Part shown: positions 17,028-25,328 of the stretch, piece after piece
Numbering within the stretch: position 1 is the first letter of the stretch
Layout: each line of letters begins with the position of its first letter
NCBI RefSeq assembly: GCF_006717075.1
Contig: NZ_VFQC01000002.1
Location: 1-64,000 of the forward strand
Reading direction: 5' to 3'
DNA: 64,000 bases
Source of the DNA: Haloactinospora alba
GTDB lineage: Bacteria; Actinomycetota; Actinomycetes; Streptosporangiales; Streptosporangiaceae
Program-made: the position numbers and the translations under genes
Notes under the pieces: model-generated
Databases searched by the model: none
What the model was told of the DNA's origin: nothing
The model's input: only the letters and a program-made list of their open reading frames with translations

Positions 17028-17393
17028 TCAGCTACGCGGTACGGCCGGCGTATCGTCGGCCTGTTGTTGCGGACTCGATTCGAGGTTGAGCCCCATCACC
17101 CCGGCGACGATCAGACCGAGGAAGACCATCCGGGGCCAGGTGACGGGCTCCCCCAGGGCGACCATGCCGACACCTGCGACACCCACGGTGCCGATACCCA
17201 CCCACACCGCGTACGCGGTGCCCACCGGAAGACTCTTCAACGCATACGACAGCATCCCGAGACTGACCATGGCCACCCCCACACCGAGAACCGACCACCC
17301 CAACCGGGTAAGCCCGTCCGCCTCCTTCAGCGCGAGTGACCACACGATCTCCAGAAGCCCCGCAACGACAAGAATGACCCAGGCCAGAACCAT
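17028..17393 (-). CDS. SMR family multidrug efflux protein, first of a pair
   Basis: The protein of 121 residues has the SMR four-helix layout with E15 in AGLLEIVWS, plus a polar C-terminal extension (about 107-121, Gln- and Asp-containing) not found in its partner. I start at the ATG at 17393, preceded by GGGGGACAGCCA; a longer start at 17420 is possible. It is the first gene of a two-gene SMR operon, with the SDR gene 70 bases upstream on the same strand. The SDR gene and its divergent TetR may be linked to it in regulation. Confidence 0.88.
   Translation of the reverse strand: MVLAWVILVVAGLLEIVWSLALKEADGLTRLGWSVLGVGVAMVSLGMLSYALKSLPVGTAYAVWVGIGTVGVAGVGMVALGEPVTWPRMVFLGLIVAGVMGLNLESSPQQQADDTPAVPRS
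17182..17386. repeat. 205-bp direct repeat within SMR gene 1
   Basis: Partner of 16811-17015, identical apart from one base. It spans the codons for the first three helices. Confidence 0.85.
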
Positions 17394-17463
17394 TGGCTGT
17401 CCCCCGTTGTGTGCTGTCACCGGTGCTCCCCCACCCGAGGGAGCGCGTGCTGGCGCGGTCCGG

Positions 17464-18204
17464 TCACGCGGTGACGCCGCCGTCCACGGTGACCGACGTC
17501 CCCGTGATGTAGCTCCCCGACGGACCCGCGAGGTGGGCCACCGTGGCCGCGATGTCCTCGGTGCTGCCGTACCGGCCGAGCGAGGTCAGGGCGCGCTCCT
17601 CGTCCGCCCCCTCGCCGTCCGCCGGGTTCATCTCGGTGTCGACCGAACCGGGGTGCACGACGTTGGCGGTGATGCCCCGCGGGCCCAGGTCGCGTGACAG
17701 TCCCTTGGTGAAGCCGACCAGGGCGGACTTGCTCATCGAGTAGAGGCTGATCCCCGGTGCCGGCACCCGCTCCACCAGGCTGCTGCCGACACTGACCACC
17801 CGTCCCCCGTCGCGCATGTGCGGCACGGCGGCCTGGACCGCGACGAAGACGGCGCGGACGTGGATCGCCATGGTGTTCTCGTAGTCGTCGAGGGTGAACT
17901 CGCTGATGTCCCCGTAGGGGAAGATGCCGGCGTTGTTCACCAGGATGTCGATGCGTCCGAACTCCGACACGACCTGCTCCACCGCGGCGGTGACCGCGGC
18001 GGGCTCCGCGATGTCGGCGTGGATGGCCGCGCCCCGGCGGCCGGCCTGCTCGACCTTGGCGACGACGCCCTTGGCCCGCTCCGCCGAGGCGTTGTACGTC
18101 AGCGCGACGTCCGCGCCGTCCTGGGCGAGCCGCTGCGCGACCGCCGCGCCGATCCCCCTGCTTCCTCCGGTGACCAGGGCCACCTTCCCGTGCAGTGCGC
18201 TCAT
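17464..18204 (-). CDS. SDR family NAD(P)-dependent oxidoreductase
   Basis: The 246-residue classical short-chain dehydrogenase shows the cofactor motif TGGSRGIG (13-20), NNAG, a Ser in VSVGSS, and the catalytic YSMSK. The C-terminal end (SGSYITGTSVTVDGG) is that of 3-oxoacyl-ACP-reductase-like SDRs. The substrate is unknown. GGAGACGAGA precedes the ATG at 18204. It is divergent from a TetR gene, and a CACC-N4-GGTG dyad sits 31 bases upstream, so repression by that TetR is likely. This pair (SDR with TetR) is a common stand-alone module, so membership in the biosynthetic cluster is uncertain. Confidence 0.88.
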   Translation of the reverse strand: MSALHGKVALVTGGSRGIGAAVAQRLAQDGADVALTYNASAERAKGVVAKVEQAGRRGAAIHADIAEPAAVTAAVEQVVSEFGRIDILVNNAGIFPYGDISEFTLDDYENTMAIHVRAVFVAVQAAVPHMRDGGRVVSVGSSLVERVPAPGISLYSMSKSALVGFTKGLSRDLGPRGITANVVHPGSVDTEMNPADGEGADEERALTSLGRYGSTEDIAATVAHLAGPSGSYITGTSVTVDGGVTA

Positions 18205-18234
18205 TCTCGTCTCCTTGTGCCACTGTTATTTATT

Positions 18235-18246
18235 CACCAATCGGTG
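18235..18246. promoter_or_regulatory. Operator candidate between SDR and TetR genes
   Basis: CACCAATCGGTG is an inverted repeat with four-base arms, set in a locally AT-rich intergenic region (TTATTTATT before it, GCTTAATTGATA after it). It is placed to control both divergent genes. Confidence 0.5.
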
Positions 18247-18302
18247 CTTAATTGATAGCATCGGCCCCAGAGGGTGTCAAGGGAGAGCGAACGAGGAGCG
18301 CC

Positions 18303-18971
18303 ATGCCAGCACGGGGACGGCCACGCGAGTTCGACAGGGGCGCAGCCCTGCGCGCGGCGATGGAACTCTTCTGGAAACGCGGGTACGAGGGAACGTCGCT
18401 CAGCGCGCTCACCGACGCCATGGGCATCACGCGCAAGAGCCTCTACGCCGCGTTCGACTCCAAGGAGGCGCTCTTCCGCGAGGCGGTCGAGCTGTACAAC
18501 TCCGCAGACGGCGGCACCGCGAACGGTCCCCTCGACACCACCGCCACCGCCCGGGACGCGGTCGAGGGCATGCTGCGGGAGAACGCCGACGCCTACGTCG
18601 ACCCGCACACCCCGCGGGGGTGCATGGTGGTGCTGGCCGGCCTCAACCTGACGGAAGCGCACGAGACCGTCGGCGAGCACCTCGCCGAGCTGCGGCGCCG
18701 GGACCACGAGGCGGTCCTCGCGCGGCTGGAGCGCGGCGTCGCCGAGGGCGACCTCCCCCAGGAAACGGACACGACGGCCCTCGCCTCCTACTACCTGACC
18801 GTGCTGCAGGGACTGTCGATCCAGGCTCGGGACGGGTGCACCCGCGCGACGGCGCACGCCGTCATCGACTGCGCGATGGCGGCGTGGGACGCGCTGGTCT
18901 CCCCCGAGCACCGGCCCTCGTCCACAACCACCCGGCCCGGTCCGCCACAACCTCCACCGAACAGGCCCTAA
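18303..18971 (+). CDS. TetR family transcriptional regulator
   Basis: This 222-residue regulator has the N-terminal helix-turn-helix (about 10-55, GYEGTSLSALTDAMGIT, KSLYAAFDSKEALF) and a C-terminal TetR_C domain with RGCMVVLAGLN. It belongs to the branch often next to SDR or oxidoreductase genes. The ATG at 18303 follows GAGGAGCGCC. It is divergent from the SDR gene and probably represses it and itself. Its last codons overlap the cupin stop on the other strand, and the DNA there (GAACAGGCCCTA) looks like the end of the 166-bp repeat family. Confidence 0.88.
   Translation: MPARGRPREFDRGAALRAAMELFWKRGYEGTSLSALTDAMGITRKSLYAAFDSKEALFREAVELYNSADGGTANGPLDTTATARDAVEGMLRENADAYVDPHTPRGCMVVLAGLNLTEAHETVGEHLAELRRRDHEAVLARLERGVAEGDLPQETDTTALASYYLTVLQGLSIQARDGCTRATAHAVIDCAMAAWDALVSPEHRPSSTTTRPGPPQPPPNRP
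18954..18970. repeat. Half-end of the 166-bp repeat family
   Basis: Read on the minus strand this is TAGGGCCTGTTCGGTGG, close to the ends of copy A (TAGGGCCTGTTTTTCGG) and copy B (TAGGACCTGCTCGGTGG). As in those copies, the TAG is the stop codon of a minus-strand gene, here the cupin. No second end is visible nearby. Confidence 0.45.
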
Positions 18972-19462
18972 ACCGACTCGATGCCGTACCGCTCCTCCGC
19001 CACGCGCATGGAGCGCGCGATCTCGGCCGGGGACTGCTCCGCCGCGGGCGCCTGCCCCCGCACCGCCTCCGTTCCCACCTCCAGGAAGAACTCCTCGAAC
19101 CCGCTCGGCGAGAACAGCATCAGGATGCGCGCCGGCCGGTCGGAGACGTTGGTGAACCGGTGCGCGGAACCGCGGGGCAGCAGCAGGAAGCACCCCGCCT
19201 CCGCGGTGAACGCCCGGTCGGCGTCCACGATCTCCAGCGTCCCGTCGAGGAGGTAGAACATCTCGTCCTCGTTGTGGTGGATGTGCAGCGGCGGACCGTT
19301 CCCCGGCGGGATCTCGGCCTCCATCACCCCGAGAGCGCCCCGGGTGTCCCCGGTCCCGGCCTTCAGGGTGTAGCGGTCCCCGCCGAAAGCCCACACGCTC
19401 GGCCCCGCGCCCGGCGCGACGTACATCGCCCGGTCGCGACCGTCTCGGTCGGACGTTCCCAA
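18968..19462 (-). CDS. Cupin-domain protein
   Basis: The 164-residue single-domain cupin carries the two conserved motifs: PPLHIHHNEDEMFYLLDG (metal-binding His, His and Glu) and LPRGSAHRFTNVSD. It could be a dioxygenase, isomerase or binding protein; such small cupins are common in aromatic pathways. I choose the TTG at 19462, because AGGAGG lies six bases upstream, whereas the ATG at 19426 has no ribosome site. Its stop overlaps the convergent TetR gene by three bases. Confidence 0.8.
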   Translation of the reverse strand: MGTSDRDGRDRAMYVAPGAGPSVWAFGGDRYTLKAGTGDTRGALGVMEAEIPPGNGPPLHIHHNEDEMFYLLDGTLEIVDADRAFTAEAGCFLLLPRGSAHRFTNVSDRPARILMLFSPSGFEEFFLEVGTEAVRGQAPAAEQSPAEIARSMRVAEERYGIESV

Positions 19463-19867
19463 CTCGTTCCTCCTCCGCCTCGGCCGCCCCTGCGGCGGCT
19501 GCCCGCGGCCATGCTCCCCGCCGGCCCCCCGCCCGACCATCCCGAGAACCAGCGATCCAAAGCACGGATCCGGGGGCGGTACGGAACGGGAGGACTCCCG
19601 TACCGCCCCCGGCCGCGTTCCCGCAGCGCGCGGCGGGACGCCGCGCCCCGCGGCACGGAGCGGCTCCCGGGGTTACCGCACGCACCGGAACCCAAACGTG
19701 CGGTCCGAATCTGGCGTGAACACGCCATACCTCCCCGCTCTCCCCAGCCGCCACGATGAGCAGCACGCCCCGGAGGCGCCACGCCCCGTCCCCCCGGCGC
19801 CCCGCGGGGCCAGTGACACGTGAGACACCCCTGCCCCGGCGGGCAGGGCACACCCGGAAGGTTGCCG
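19463..19867. promoter_or_regulatory. Divergent control region with a long hairpin and two dyads
   Basis: The gap of 405 bases separates the divergent cupin and oxidase genes. A perfect 15-bp stem (19570-19584 with 19598-19612, 13-base loop) could act as attenuator in the oxidase leader or insulate the two promoters. Further on are CCGCACG/CGTGCGG (19676-19682, 19697-19703) and TGGCGTGAACACGCCA at 19712-19727, a good operator candidate. No gene is seen. Confidence 0.5.
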
Positions 19868-21397
19868 ATGACCACACCCTCGCCGCGACCGGAGCACGAC
19901 GCGCCGGCGGTCCCCACCGTCCGCCGGGGGGACCTGCGCTACCCGGGACTGACCCGCGGGCAGAACCAGCGTTGGGTCAGCCGCCCCGACCACGTCCACC
20001 TCCCCACCACCACCGGGGAGGTGGTGGCCGCGGTCGGCCACGCGGTCCGCAACGGCTCCCGGCTCACCGTGCGAAGCGGCGGCCACTGTTACGAGGAGTT
20101 CGTCGACCGGCCCGACGTCGACGTCATCGTCGACATGACGCAGATGAACGCCGTCACCTACGACGAGGACCGCGAGGCGTTCATGGTCGAGGCCGGCGCG
20201 TCCCTCGGGGACGTCTACGACACCCTGCTGAAACGCTGGGGGGTGACCCTTCCCGGCGGCTCCTGCTACCCGGTCTGCGCCGGCGGCCACGTGCCCGGCG
20301 GCGGGTACGGTGCGCTCAGCAGGGAGCACGGCCTGATCAGTGACCACCTCCACGGCGTGGAGGTGGTGGTCGTCGACGGGGACGGAACCGCCCGGCCCGT
20401 GGTGGCCACTCGGGAGGAGGACGACCCCAACCGCGAACTGTGGTGGGCCCATACCGGCGGCGGGGGCGGCAACTTCGGCGTCGTCACCCGGTACTGGTTC
20501 CGCTCGCCGCGGGCCGAGTCCGGGTGTACGCCGGACGCCGCCCTCCCGGCCCCGCCCGCCAGCGTGTGGATCCACCGCTCCGAGTGGTCCTGGGACGACA
20601 TGACCCGGGAGCGCTTCGGCGCGCTGCTGCGTAACTACGGCTCCTGGCTGGAGGAGAACAGCTTCCCGGAGAGCCCCTACACCGGCCTGTTCGCCCGGCT
20701 GGAACTCGCCCCCCAACCCGTGGGTTCCTTCCACCTGGTGGTGCAGATGGACGCGGACAGGCCCGACGCGGAGCGGCTGCTGGACGACTTCCGCGCCGCC
20801 GTCAACGAGGGGGTCGGGGTCGAGCCGACCGTCACCGAGCACCGGAAGCTCCCCTGGCTGCACGCCGCGGGGTGGCGCGGCATGTGGTTCAGCAGCCCCA
20901 CGGAGCGCTACAAGTACAAGTCCAGCTACCACCGGCGCGGTTTCACGGAGTCGCAGATCGACGCGTTCTACACCCGACTCACCGACACGGAGTACGACCA
21001 GCCGCCCTTCGCGGTGTCGATCGCCTCCTTCGGAGGTCGGGTGAACGCGCTGGAACCCGCGGACACCGCCAACCCGCACCGCGACTCGGTGATGCTGCTG
21101 CTGTGGGGGACCACCTGGAACGACCCCGCCGAGGACGACACCCACCTGCGGTGGCACCAGGAGTTCTACCGCGCCGTGTACGCCGACACCGGAGGCGTTC
21201 CGGTACCCAACCGGGACACCGACGGCTGCTTCGTCAACTACTGCGACATCGACCTCAACGACCCGGAGCTGAACACCTCCGGCGTTCCCTGGTACCGGCT
21301 GTACTACAAGGAGAACTACCGGCGGTTGCAGGAGGCGAAAGGCACCTGGGACCCCGGGGACGTATTCCACCACGGCCAGTCCGTCGCGCTCCCGTGA
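19868..21397 (+). CDS. Berberine-bridge-type FAD oxidase with a bicovalent flavin site
   Basis: This 509-residue protein has a PCMH FAD-binding domain and a C-terminal BBE domain (NYCDIDLNDPELN, WYRLYYKENYRRLQEAK). H73 in RSGGHCYE and C133 in GGSCYPV, 60 residues apart, match the His/Cys pair that bonds FAD twice in aclacinomycin oxidoreductase and related enzymes. Such enzymes oxidise bulky alcohols or form C-C and C-O bonds, and they often tailor antibiotics. No signal peptide is seen. The ATG at 19868 follows GGAAGG. It stands alone, converging on the flavoprotein gene with a hairpin between. Confidence 0.87.
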   Translation: MTTPSPRPEHDAPAVPTVRRGDLRYPGLTRGQNQRWVSRPDHVHLPTTTGEVVAAVGHAVRNGSRLTVRSGGHCYEEFVDRPDVDVIVDMTQMNAVTYDEDREAFMVEAGASLGDVYDTLLKRWGVTLPGGSCYPVCAGGHVPGGGYGALSREHGLISDHLHGVEVVVVDGDGTARPVVATREEDDPNRELWWAHTGGGGGNFGVVTRYWFRSPRAESGCTPDAALPAPPASVWIHRSEWSWDDMTRERFGALLRNYGSWLEENSFPESPYTGLFARLELAPQPVGSFHLVVQMDADRPDAERLLDDFRAAVNEGVGVEPTVTEHRKLPWLHAAGWRGMWFSSPTERYKYKSSYHRRGFTESQIDAFYTRLTDTEYDQPPFAVSIASFGGRVNALEPADTANPHRDSVMLLLWGTTWNDPAEDDTHLRWHQEFYRAVYADTGGVPVPNRDTDGCFVNYCDIDLNDPELNTSGVPWYRLYYKENYRRLQEAKGTWDPGDVFHHGQSVALP

Positions 21398-21406
21398 GAC
21401 CGGCAC

Positions 21407-21440
21407 GGGTGTTCTCCCCACCCCGGCGGGGCGAACACCC
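21407..21440. terminator. Bidirectional terminator
   Basis: GGGTGTTC (21407-21414) pairs with GAACACCC (21433-21440), with an inner CCCC/GGGG pair extending the stem. It lies between convergent genes. Confidence 0.7.
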
Positions 21441-21463
21441 GCCCGACGGTTCCCGGACGGTTC

Positions 21464-22891
21464 CTAGCGGGACGGTTCGAGACGCCACCCGGACAGCAGG
21501 GCGTCGACGTCGCGGATGCAGGAGCCGCAACCGGTGGTGGCCCGCGTCCGCTCGGCGACGGCCTCCCGGGTGCGGGCACCGTCCAACCAGGCCGCCTCGA
21601 TCCGCTCCCGGGTGACGGCGTTGCACCGGCACACCAGCGGCGCGGCGCCCTCCTCCGGCTCCTCCCGCCCGGCGGGCCGCCCGTCGCGCAGCAGGGTGAG
21701 CCGGTCCTCGGGCACCGGCTCACCGGTGTCGTACAGGCGGGACACCTCCGGCACCGCCTCCGGGAACCCGAGGAGCACCGCTCCGGCCACCCGGCCCGCG
21801 CGCACCGCCAGCCTGGCGTACCTGCCCCCGTACGGATCGGAGACCGTCACCGTGTCAGTGGTGCCGGGGTCGGCGTTGGCCTCTCCCAGCGACGTCAGCT
21901 CGACCCCCTCGGCCTTGAGGCGCGTCACCGGGCGTGTGCCCGTGTAGCGGGAGCCGGGGGCGACCCCGGTGATCAGGTCCGCGAGTACCGCGGCCTGCTC
22001 CCACCCCGGCTGCACCAGGCCCGCCCCGCCGCCGGGGTGCTGGGCGCAGTCACCGACAGCATGCACGCGGGGCGCTGAGGTGGTCAGGGTGTCGTCGACG
22101 AGGACGCCGTGGTCGGTGGCGATCCCGGCGTCGGCGGCGAGTCCGGTGTTACCGCGCGTGCCGGCGGTCACGACGAGGAGGTCGCCCGCCAGCGTGCGGC
22201 CGTCATCCAGCTCCAGTCCGGAGCCGGGCCACCAGCGCACGGCGCCGCGGCCGGCGTGTATCGCCACGCCGATACGCGCGTAGGACGCGGTGAGGATACC
22301 GGCCGCCTCCGCGTCGACCTGCCGGGACATGATCCACGGCGCGGACTCCACCACCGACACCCGCATCCCCCGTTCGGCCAGGGCGCGCGCGGTTTCCAGC
22401 CCCAGCACTCCCCCGCCCAGTACCACCGCGGGCGCCCCGGGCCGGACCAGCGCCGCCACCCGGCGGCAGTCGGCCATGTCGCGCAGGGGGCTCACCCCCG
22501 CGGCGGGGGCGCCGTCCTCGCTGACGAGCCCGGCCACCGGCGGGAACGCGGCACGGGCGCCGGTGGCGAGCACCAGGTCGTCGTAGCCGACCCGGGTGCC
22601 GTCCTCCAACACGACGGCACGGTCCCCGAGGTCGAGGGAACGCACCGCCGCGCCGGTGCGCACGGTCGTCGCGGGGTGGCCGGGGCGCGGCAGCCGAACG
22701 TCGGCGGGGTCGTAGGTCCCGGCGACGATCCCCGGCAGCAGGACCCGGTTGTAGGCCGGCTCCTCCTCGGCCCCGAGCACGGTCAGGCGCACCCGCCTCC
22801 CCTCGGGATCACGGCGGGCGACCTCCTCGGCGAACCGCGCCCCGCTCATGCCGTTGCCGACGGTCACGACGTGACGCGCGGGTTGGTTCAC
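21464..22891 (-). CDS. NasB-like FAD/NAD(P)H electron-transfer protein with BFD-like [2Fe-2S] domain
   Basis: This 475-residue protein has two Rossmann motifs (VVTVGNGMSGARFAEEVA near the start; VVLGGGVLGLETARAL in the middle), the FAD closing motif VHAVGDCAQH, and a C-terminal bacterioferredoxin-like domain with four Cys (CRCNAV and TTGCGSCI). This is the N-terminal half of NirB, without the sulfite/nitrite-reductase siroheme domains. It therefore should pass electrons from NAD(P)H to the nitrate reductase encoded just upstream, as NasB does in Bacillus. I start at GTG 22891, after GGGAGGGACGCGATC. A longer start at 22939 would lie in a repeat element. Confidence 0.82.
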   Translation of the reverse strand: MNQPARHVVTVGNGMSGARFAEEVARRDPEGRRVRLTVLGAEEEPAYNRVLLPGIVAGTYDPADVRLPRPGHPATTVRTGAAVRSLDLGDRAVVLEDGTRVGYDDLVLATGARAAFPPVAGLVSEDGAPAAGVSPLRDMADCRRVAALVRPGAPAVVLGGGVLGLETARALAERGMRVSVVESAPWIMSRQVDAEAAGILTASYARIGVAIHAGRGAVRWWPGSGLELDDGRTLAGDLLVVTAGTRGNTGLAADAGIATDHGVLVDDTLTTSAPRVHAVGDCAQHPGGGAGLVQPGWEQAAVLADLITGVAPGSRYTGTRPVTRLKAEGVELTSLGEANADPGTTDTVTVSDPYGGRYARLAVRAGRVAGAVLLGFPEAVPEVSRLYDTGEPVPEDRLTLLRDGRPAGREEPEEGAAPLVCRCNAVTRERIEAAWLDGARTREAVAERTRATTGCGSCIRDVDALLSGWRLEPSR

Positions 22892-22906
22892 GATCGCGTC
22901 CCTCCC

Positions 22907-23074
22907 TGGGTCCTGTTCGACGGGCGCTTGTCCTGCCACCCGCCGTCGCTCCGGTGCCGCGGCGGCGGTGTTCTCGTCAGTCGGCGGAGGGTCCGCTCCG
23001 CCCCCTTCCTCGGCATCGCCGGCGCGGCTTGCCGCGCCGGTCGTGACGCACAGCGTTCCACCGAGCAGGTCCTA
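22907..23074. repeat. MITE-like repeat, diverged copy B
   Basis: This copy is less similar than the others but keeps the end GGTCCTGTTCGACGGGCGC, GCTTGTCCTGCC, the core GGCGGAGGGTCCGCTCCGCC, and the far end AGCAGGTCCTA. Its right end supplies the TAG stop of the nitrate reductase gene. The ribosome site of the flavoprotein gene sits at its left border. Confidence 0.6.
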
Positions 23075-25144
23075 GTCGTCGGGAACCGGGTCCAGCCGGA
23101 CCGCTGTAGCCTTGAACCCGGGCATACGGCTGGTCGGGTCGAGCGCGGCGGAGCCGGTGAGGTTGTTCGCCGCCGCCTCACCGCCGTAGTGGAACGGGAG
23201 GAACACGGTGTCGCGGCGCGCCCCGGGGCGCAGCCGGACCCTGGCCAGCGCGGTGCCGACGGGCGACGTGACGCGGGCCCACTGCCCCTCACCCAGCCCG
23301 TTGCGCGCAGCGGTGTCGGGGTGCACCTCCACCCGCGCCTCGGGTTCGGCCTCGGCCAGTTCGGCCACCCGGCGGGTCTGCGCCCCGGACTGGTAGTGGC
23401 CCATGAGCCGGCCGGTCGTGGCGATCAGCGGGTAGTCACCCCCGGTTTCCGCCACCGGGTCCCGGTACTCCACCGGGGAGAAACGCGCGCGGCCGTCGGG
23501 GTGGGCGAACCGGTCGAGGAACAGTCGCGGTGTAGGAGGGGCGCCGCTGGGCACGGGCCAGTGCAGTTCCTCCCCGTCGGACAGCCGCTCGGGGGTGGCA
23601 CCGGAGTAGTCGGCCGGCGCACCCGCCGTGGCGTCGCGCAGTTCGGCCAGGACCGTGTCCGGGTCGGAGGGGAAGCGGTGGGCGGGCTGCCCCAGGCGCT
23701 CGGCGATCCCCCGCAGGACCTCGAGGTCGCTGCGTACGCCCGCGGGTGGGAGGGTCGCGGCGCGGCGGCGCAGCACCCGGCCCTCGAGGCTGGTCATGGT
23801 GCCGTCCTCCTCCGCCCACTGGGTCACGGGAAGGACCACGTCGGCCAGGGCGGCGGTCTCCGACAGCACGAAGTCGGCCACGACCAGCAGGTCCAGCGCG
23901 GCGAGGCGTTCCCGGACGCGGGCGGAGTCCGGCGCGGACACGGCCGGGTTGGCGCCGAACAGCACCATCGCGCGCGAGCCGTGTTCCGTGCCCAGGGAGT
24001 TCAGCAGCTCGGTCGCGCTGGGTCCGGCTCCCGGAAGTGTCTGCGCGTCCACGCCCCACGCGTCGGCGACGCGCGCGCGGGCGTCGGGGTCGTCGATACG
24101 GCGGTAGCCGGGCAGCTGGTCGGCCTTCTGGCCGTGCTCCCGGCCGCCCTGGCCGTTGCCCTGCCCGGTGATGCAGCCGTAGCCCGAACCGGGCCGTCCC
24201 GGCAGGCCCAGCGCCAGCGCCAGGTTGATCCACGCCGAGGTGGAGTCGGTGCCGGTGACGTGCTGTTCTGTGCCGCGGCCGGTGAGGACGTAGGCGCGGG
24301 AGGCGGTGCCGAGCTGGTGCGCGACGGCGCGGATCTGACGGGCGGGAACCCCGGTGACGCGTTCGGTGCGTTCCGGCCACCACACGGTCGCCTGTTCCCA
24401 TGCCCCGTCGAAGCCCGTGGTGCGGTCGGCGATGTAGTCCGTGTCCAGCATCCCCTGGCCGCGGGCCGTGTGCAGCAGTCCCAGCGCCAGCGCGAGGTCG
24501 GTCCCGGGGCGGGGGGCCACGTGGGTCCCGCCGTGTTCCAGGGCGTGCTCGGCGGTGGCGGTGCGGCGCGGGTCGACGACGACCAGCCGCGGTGCGGTGA
24601 GGTGGCCCATCATCGGCGGCATCGTCTCGGCCGGGTTCGCCCCGGCCAGCAGCACCGTGTCCGCCCCGCCGAGGTCGCTCAGTGGGAACGGCAAACCCCG
24701 GTCCAGACCGAACGCCCGCGTTCCGGCGGCGGCGGCCGAGGACATGCAGAACCGGCCGTTGTAGTCGATCCGGGAGGTGCCCAGCGCCAGCCGGGCGAAC
24801 TTCCCCAACAGGTAGGCCTTCTCGTTGGTGAGCCCGCCGCCGCCGAACACCGCCACGGTGTCGTTCCCGTGCCGCTCCCGCAGCCGCAGGAGGCGACCGG
24901 CCACGTGGTCCAGGGCGGTGTCCCAGTCCACCTCGCGGAATCCGCCGCCGCGGCCCGTACGCAGCAGCGGCGCGGTGATCCGGTCCGGGGTGGACAGCAG
25001 TTCCGCGGACGTCCACCCCTTGCGGCACAGCCCGCCCCGGTTGGTGGGGAAGTCCGCGGGCCGCACGGTGAGCTTCCCGTCCGCCCCCGGTTCCAGGTGC
25101 ATGGCGCACTGCAGCGCGCAGTAGGGGCAGTGCGTGGCGGTCAT
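23072..25144 (-). CDS. nasA: Assimilatory-type molybdopterin nitrate reductase
   Basis: The protein has 690 residues. The N-terminal [4Fe-4S] ligands are C6, C9, C13 and C40 (CPYCALQC and RGGLC). C133 in NGRFCMSSA is the expected molybdenum ligand of the NasA/NarB group. Further marks are WINLALALGLPG, TGQGNGQGGREHGQK (typical of nitrate reductases), and a C-terminal molybdopterin dinucleotide-binding domain (TTGRLMGHYQSGAQTRR). The enzyme reduces nitrate to nitrite in the cytoplasm. Neither a siroheme nitrite reductase nor a nitrate transporter is encoded in the window. There is no Tat signal. The start at 25144 has only a distant GGGAAG. Confidence 0.87.
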   Translation of the reverse strand: MTATHCPYCALQCAMHLEPGADGKLTVRPADFPTNRGGLCRKGWTSAELLSTPDRITAPLLRTGRGGGFREVDWDTALDHVAGRLLRLRERHGNDTVAVFGGGGLTNEKAYLLGKFARLALGTSRIDYNGRFCMSSAAAAGTRAFGLDRGLPFPLSDLGGADTVLLAGANPAETMPPMMGHLTAPRLVVVDPRRTATAEHALEHGGTHVAPRPGTDLALALGLLHTARGQGMLDTDYIADRTTGFDGAWEQATVWWPERTERVTGVPARQIRAVAHQLGTASRAYVLTGRGTEQHVTGTDSTSAWINLALALGLPGRPGSGYGCITGQGNGQGGREHGQKADQLPGYRRIDDPDARARVADAWGVDAQTLPGAGPSATELLNSLGTEHGSRAMVLFGANPAVSAPDSARVRERLAALDLLVVADFVLSETAALADVVLPVTQWAEEDGTMTSLEGRVLRRRAATLPPAGVRSDLEVLRGIAERLGQPAHRFPSDPDTVLAELRDATAGAPADYSGATPERLSDGEELHWPVPSGAPPTPRLFLDRFAHPDGRARFSPVEYRDPVAETGGDYPLIATTGRLMGHYQSGAQTRRVAELAEAEPEARVEVHPDTAARNGLGEGQWARVTSPVGTALARVRLRPGARRDTVFLPFHYGGEAAANNLTGSAALDPTSRMPGFKATAVRLDPVPDD

Positions 25145-25328
25145 GGCGACACCGGCTTCCCGCGGCGGGCCGCCGGCGGCACGGCGCCCGCCGGCGGCGG
25201 TGTCGCGGGGGGCGGGCCGGGCGGGTACGCCGCCCCCGGCCCCACGCGCAACGACATTGCGGACCACCTCCAGACGGGTTCCGCGCCGGGTGCCGGGCGC
25301 CGGTGTCCGCCGTCCGGCGCCCGTGTTC

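Noticed and set aside
21464-22891. Assimilatory nitrite reductase NirB
   Set aside because: Only the FAD/NAD and BFD-like parts are present; the sulfite/nitrite-reductase siroheme domains are missing, so an electron-transfer role is the better reading.
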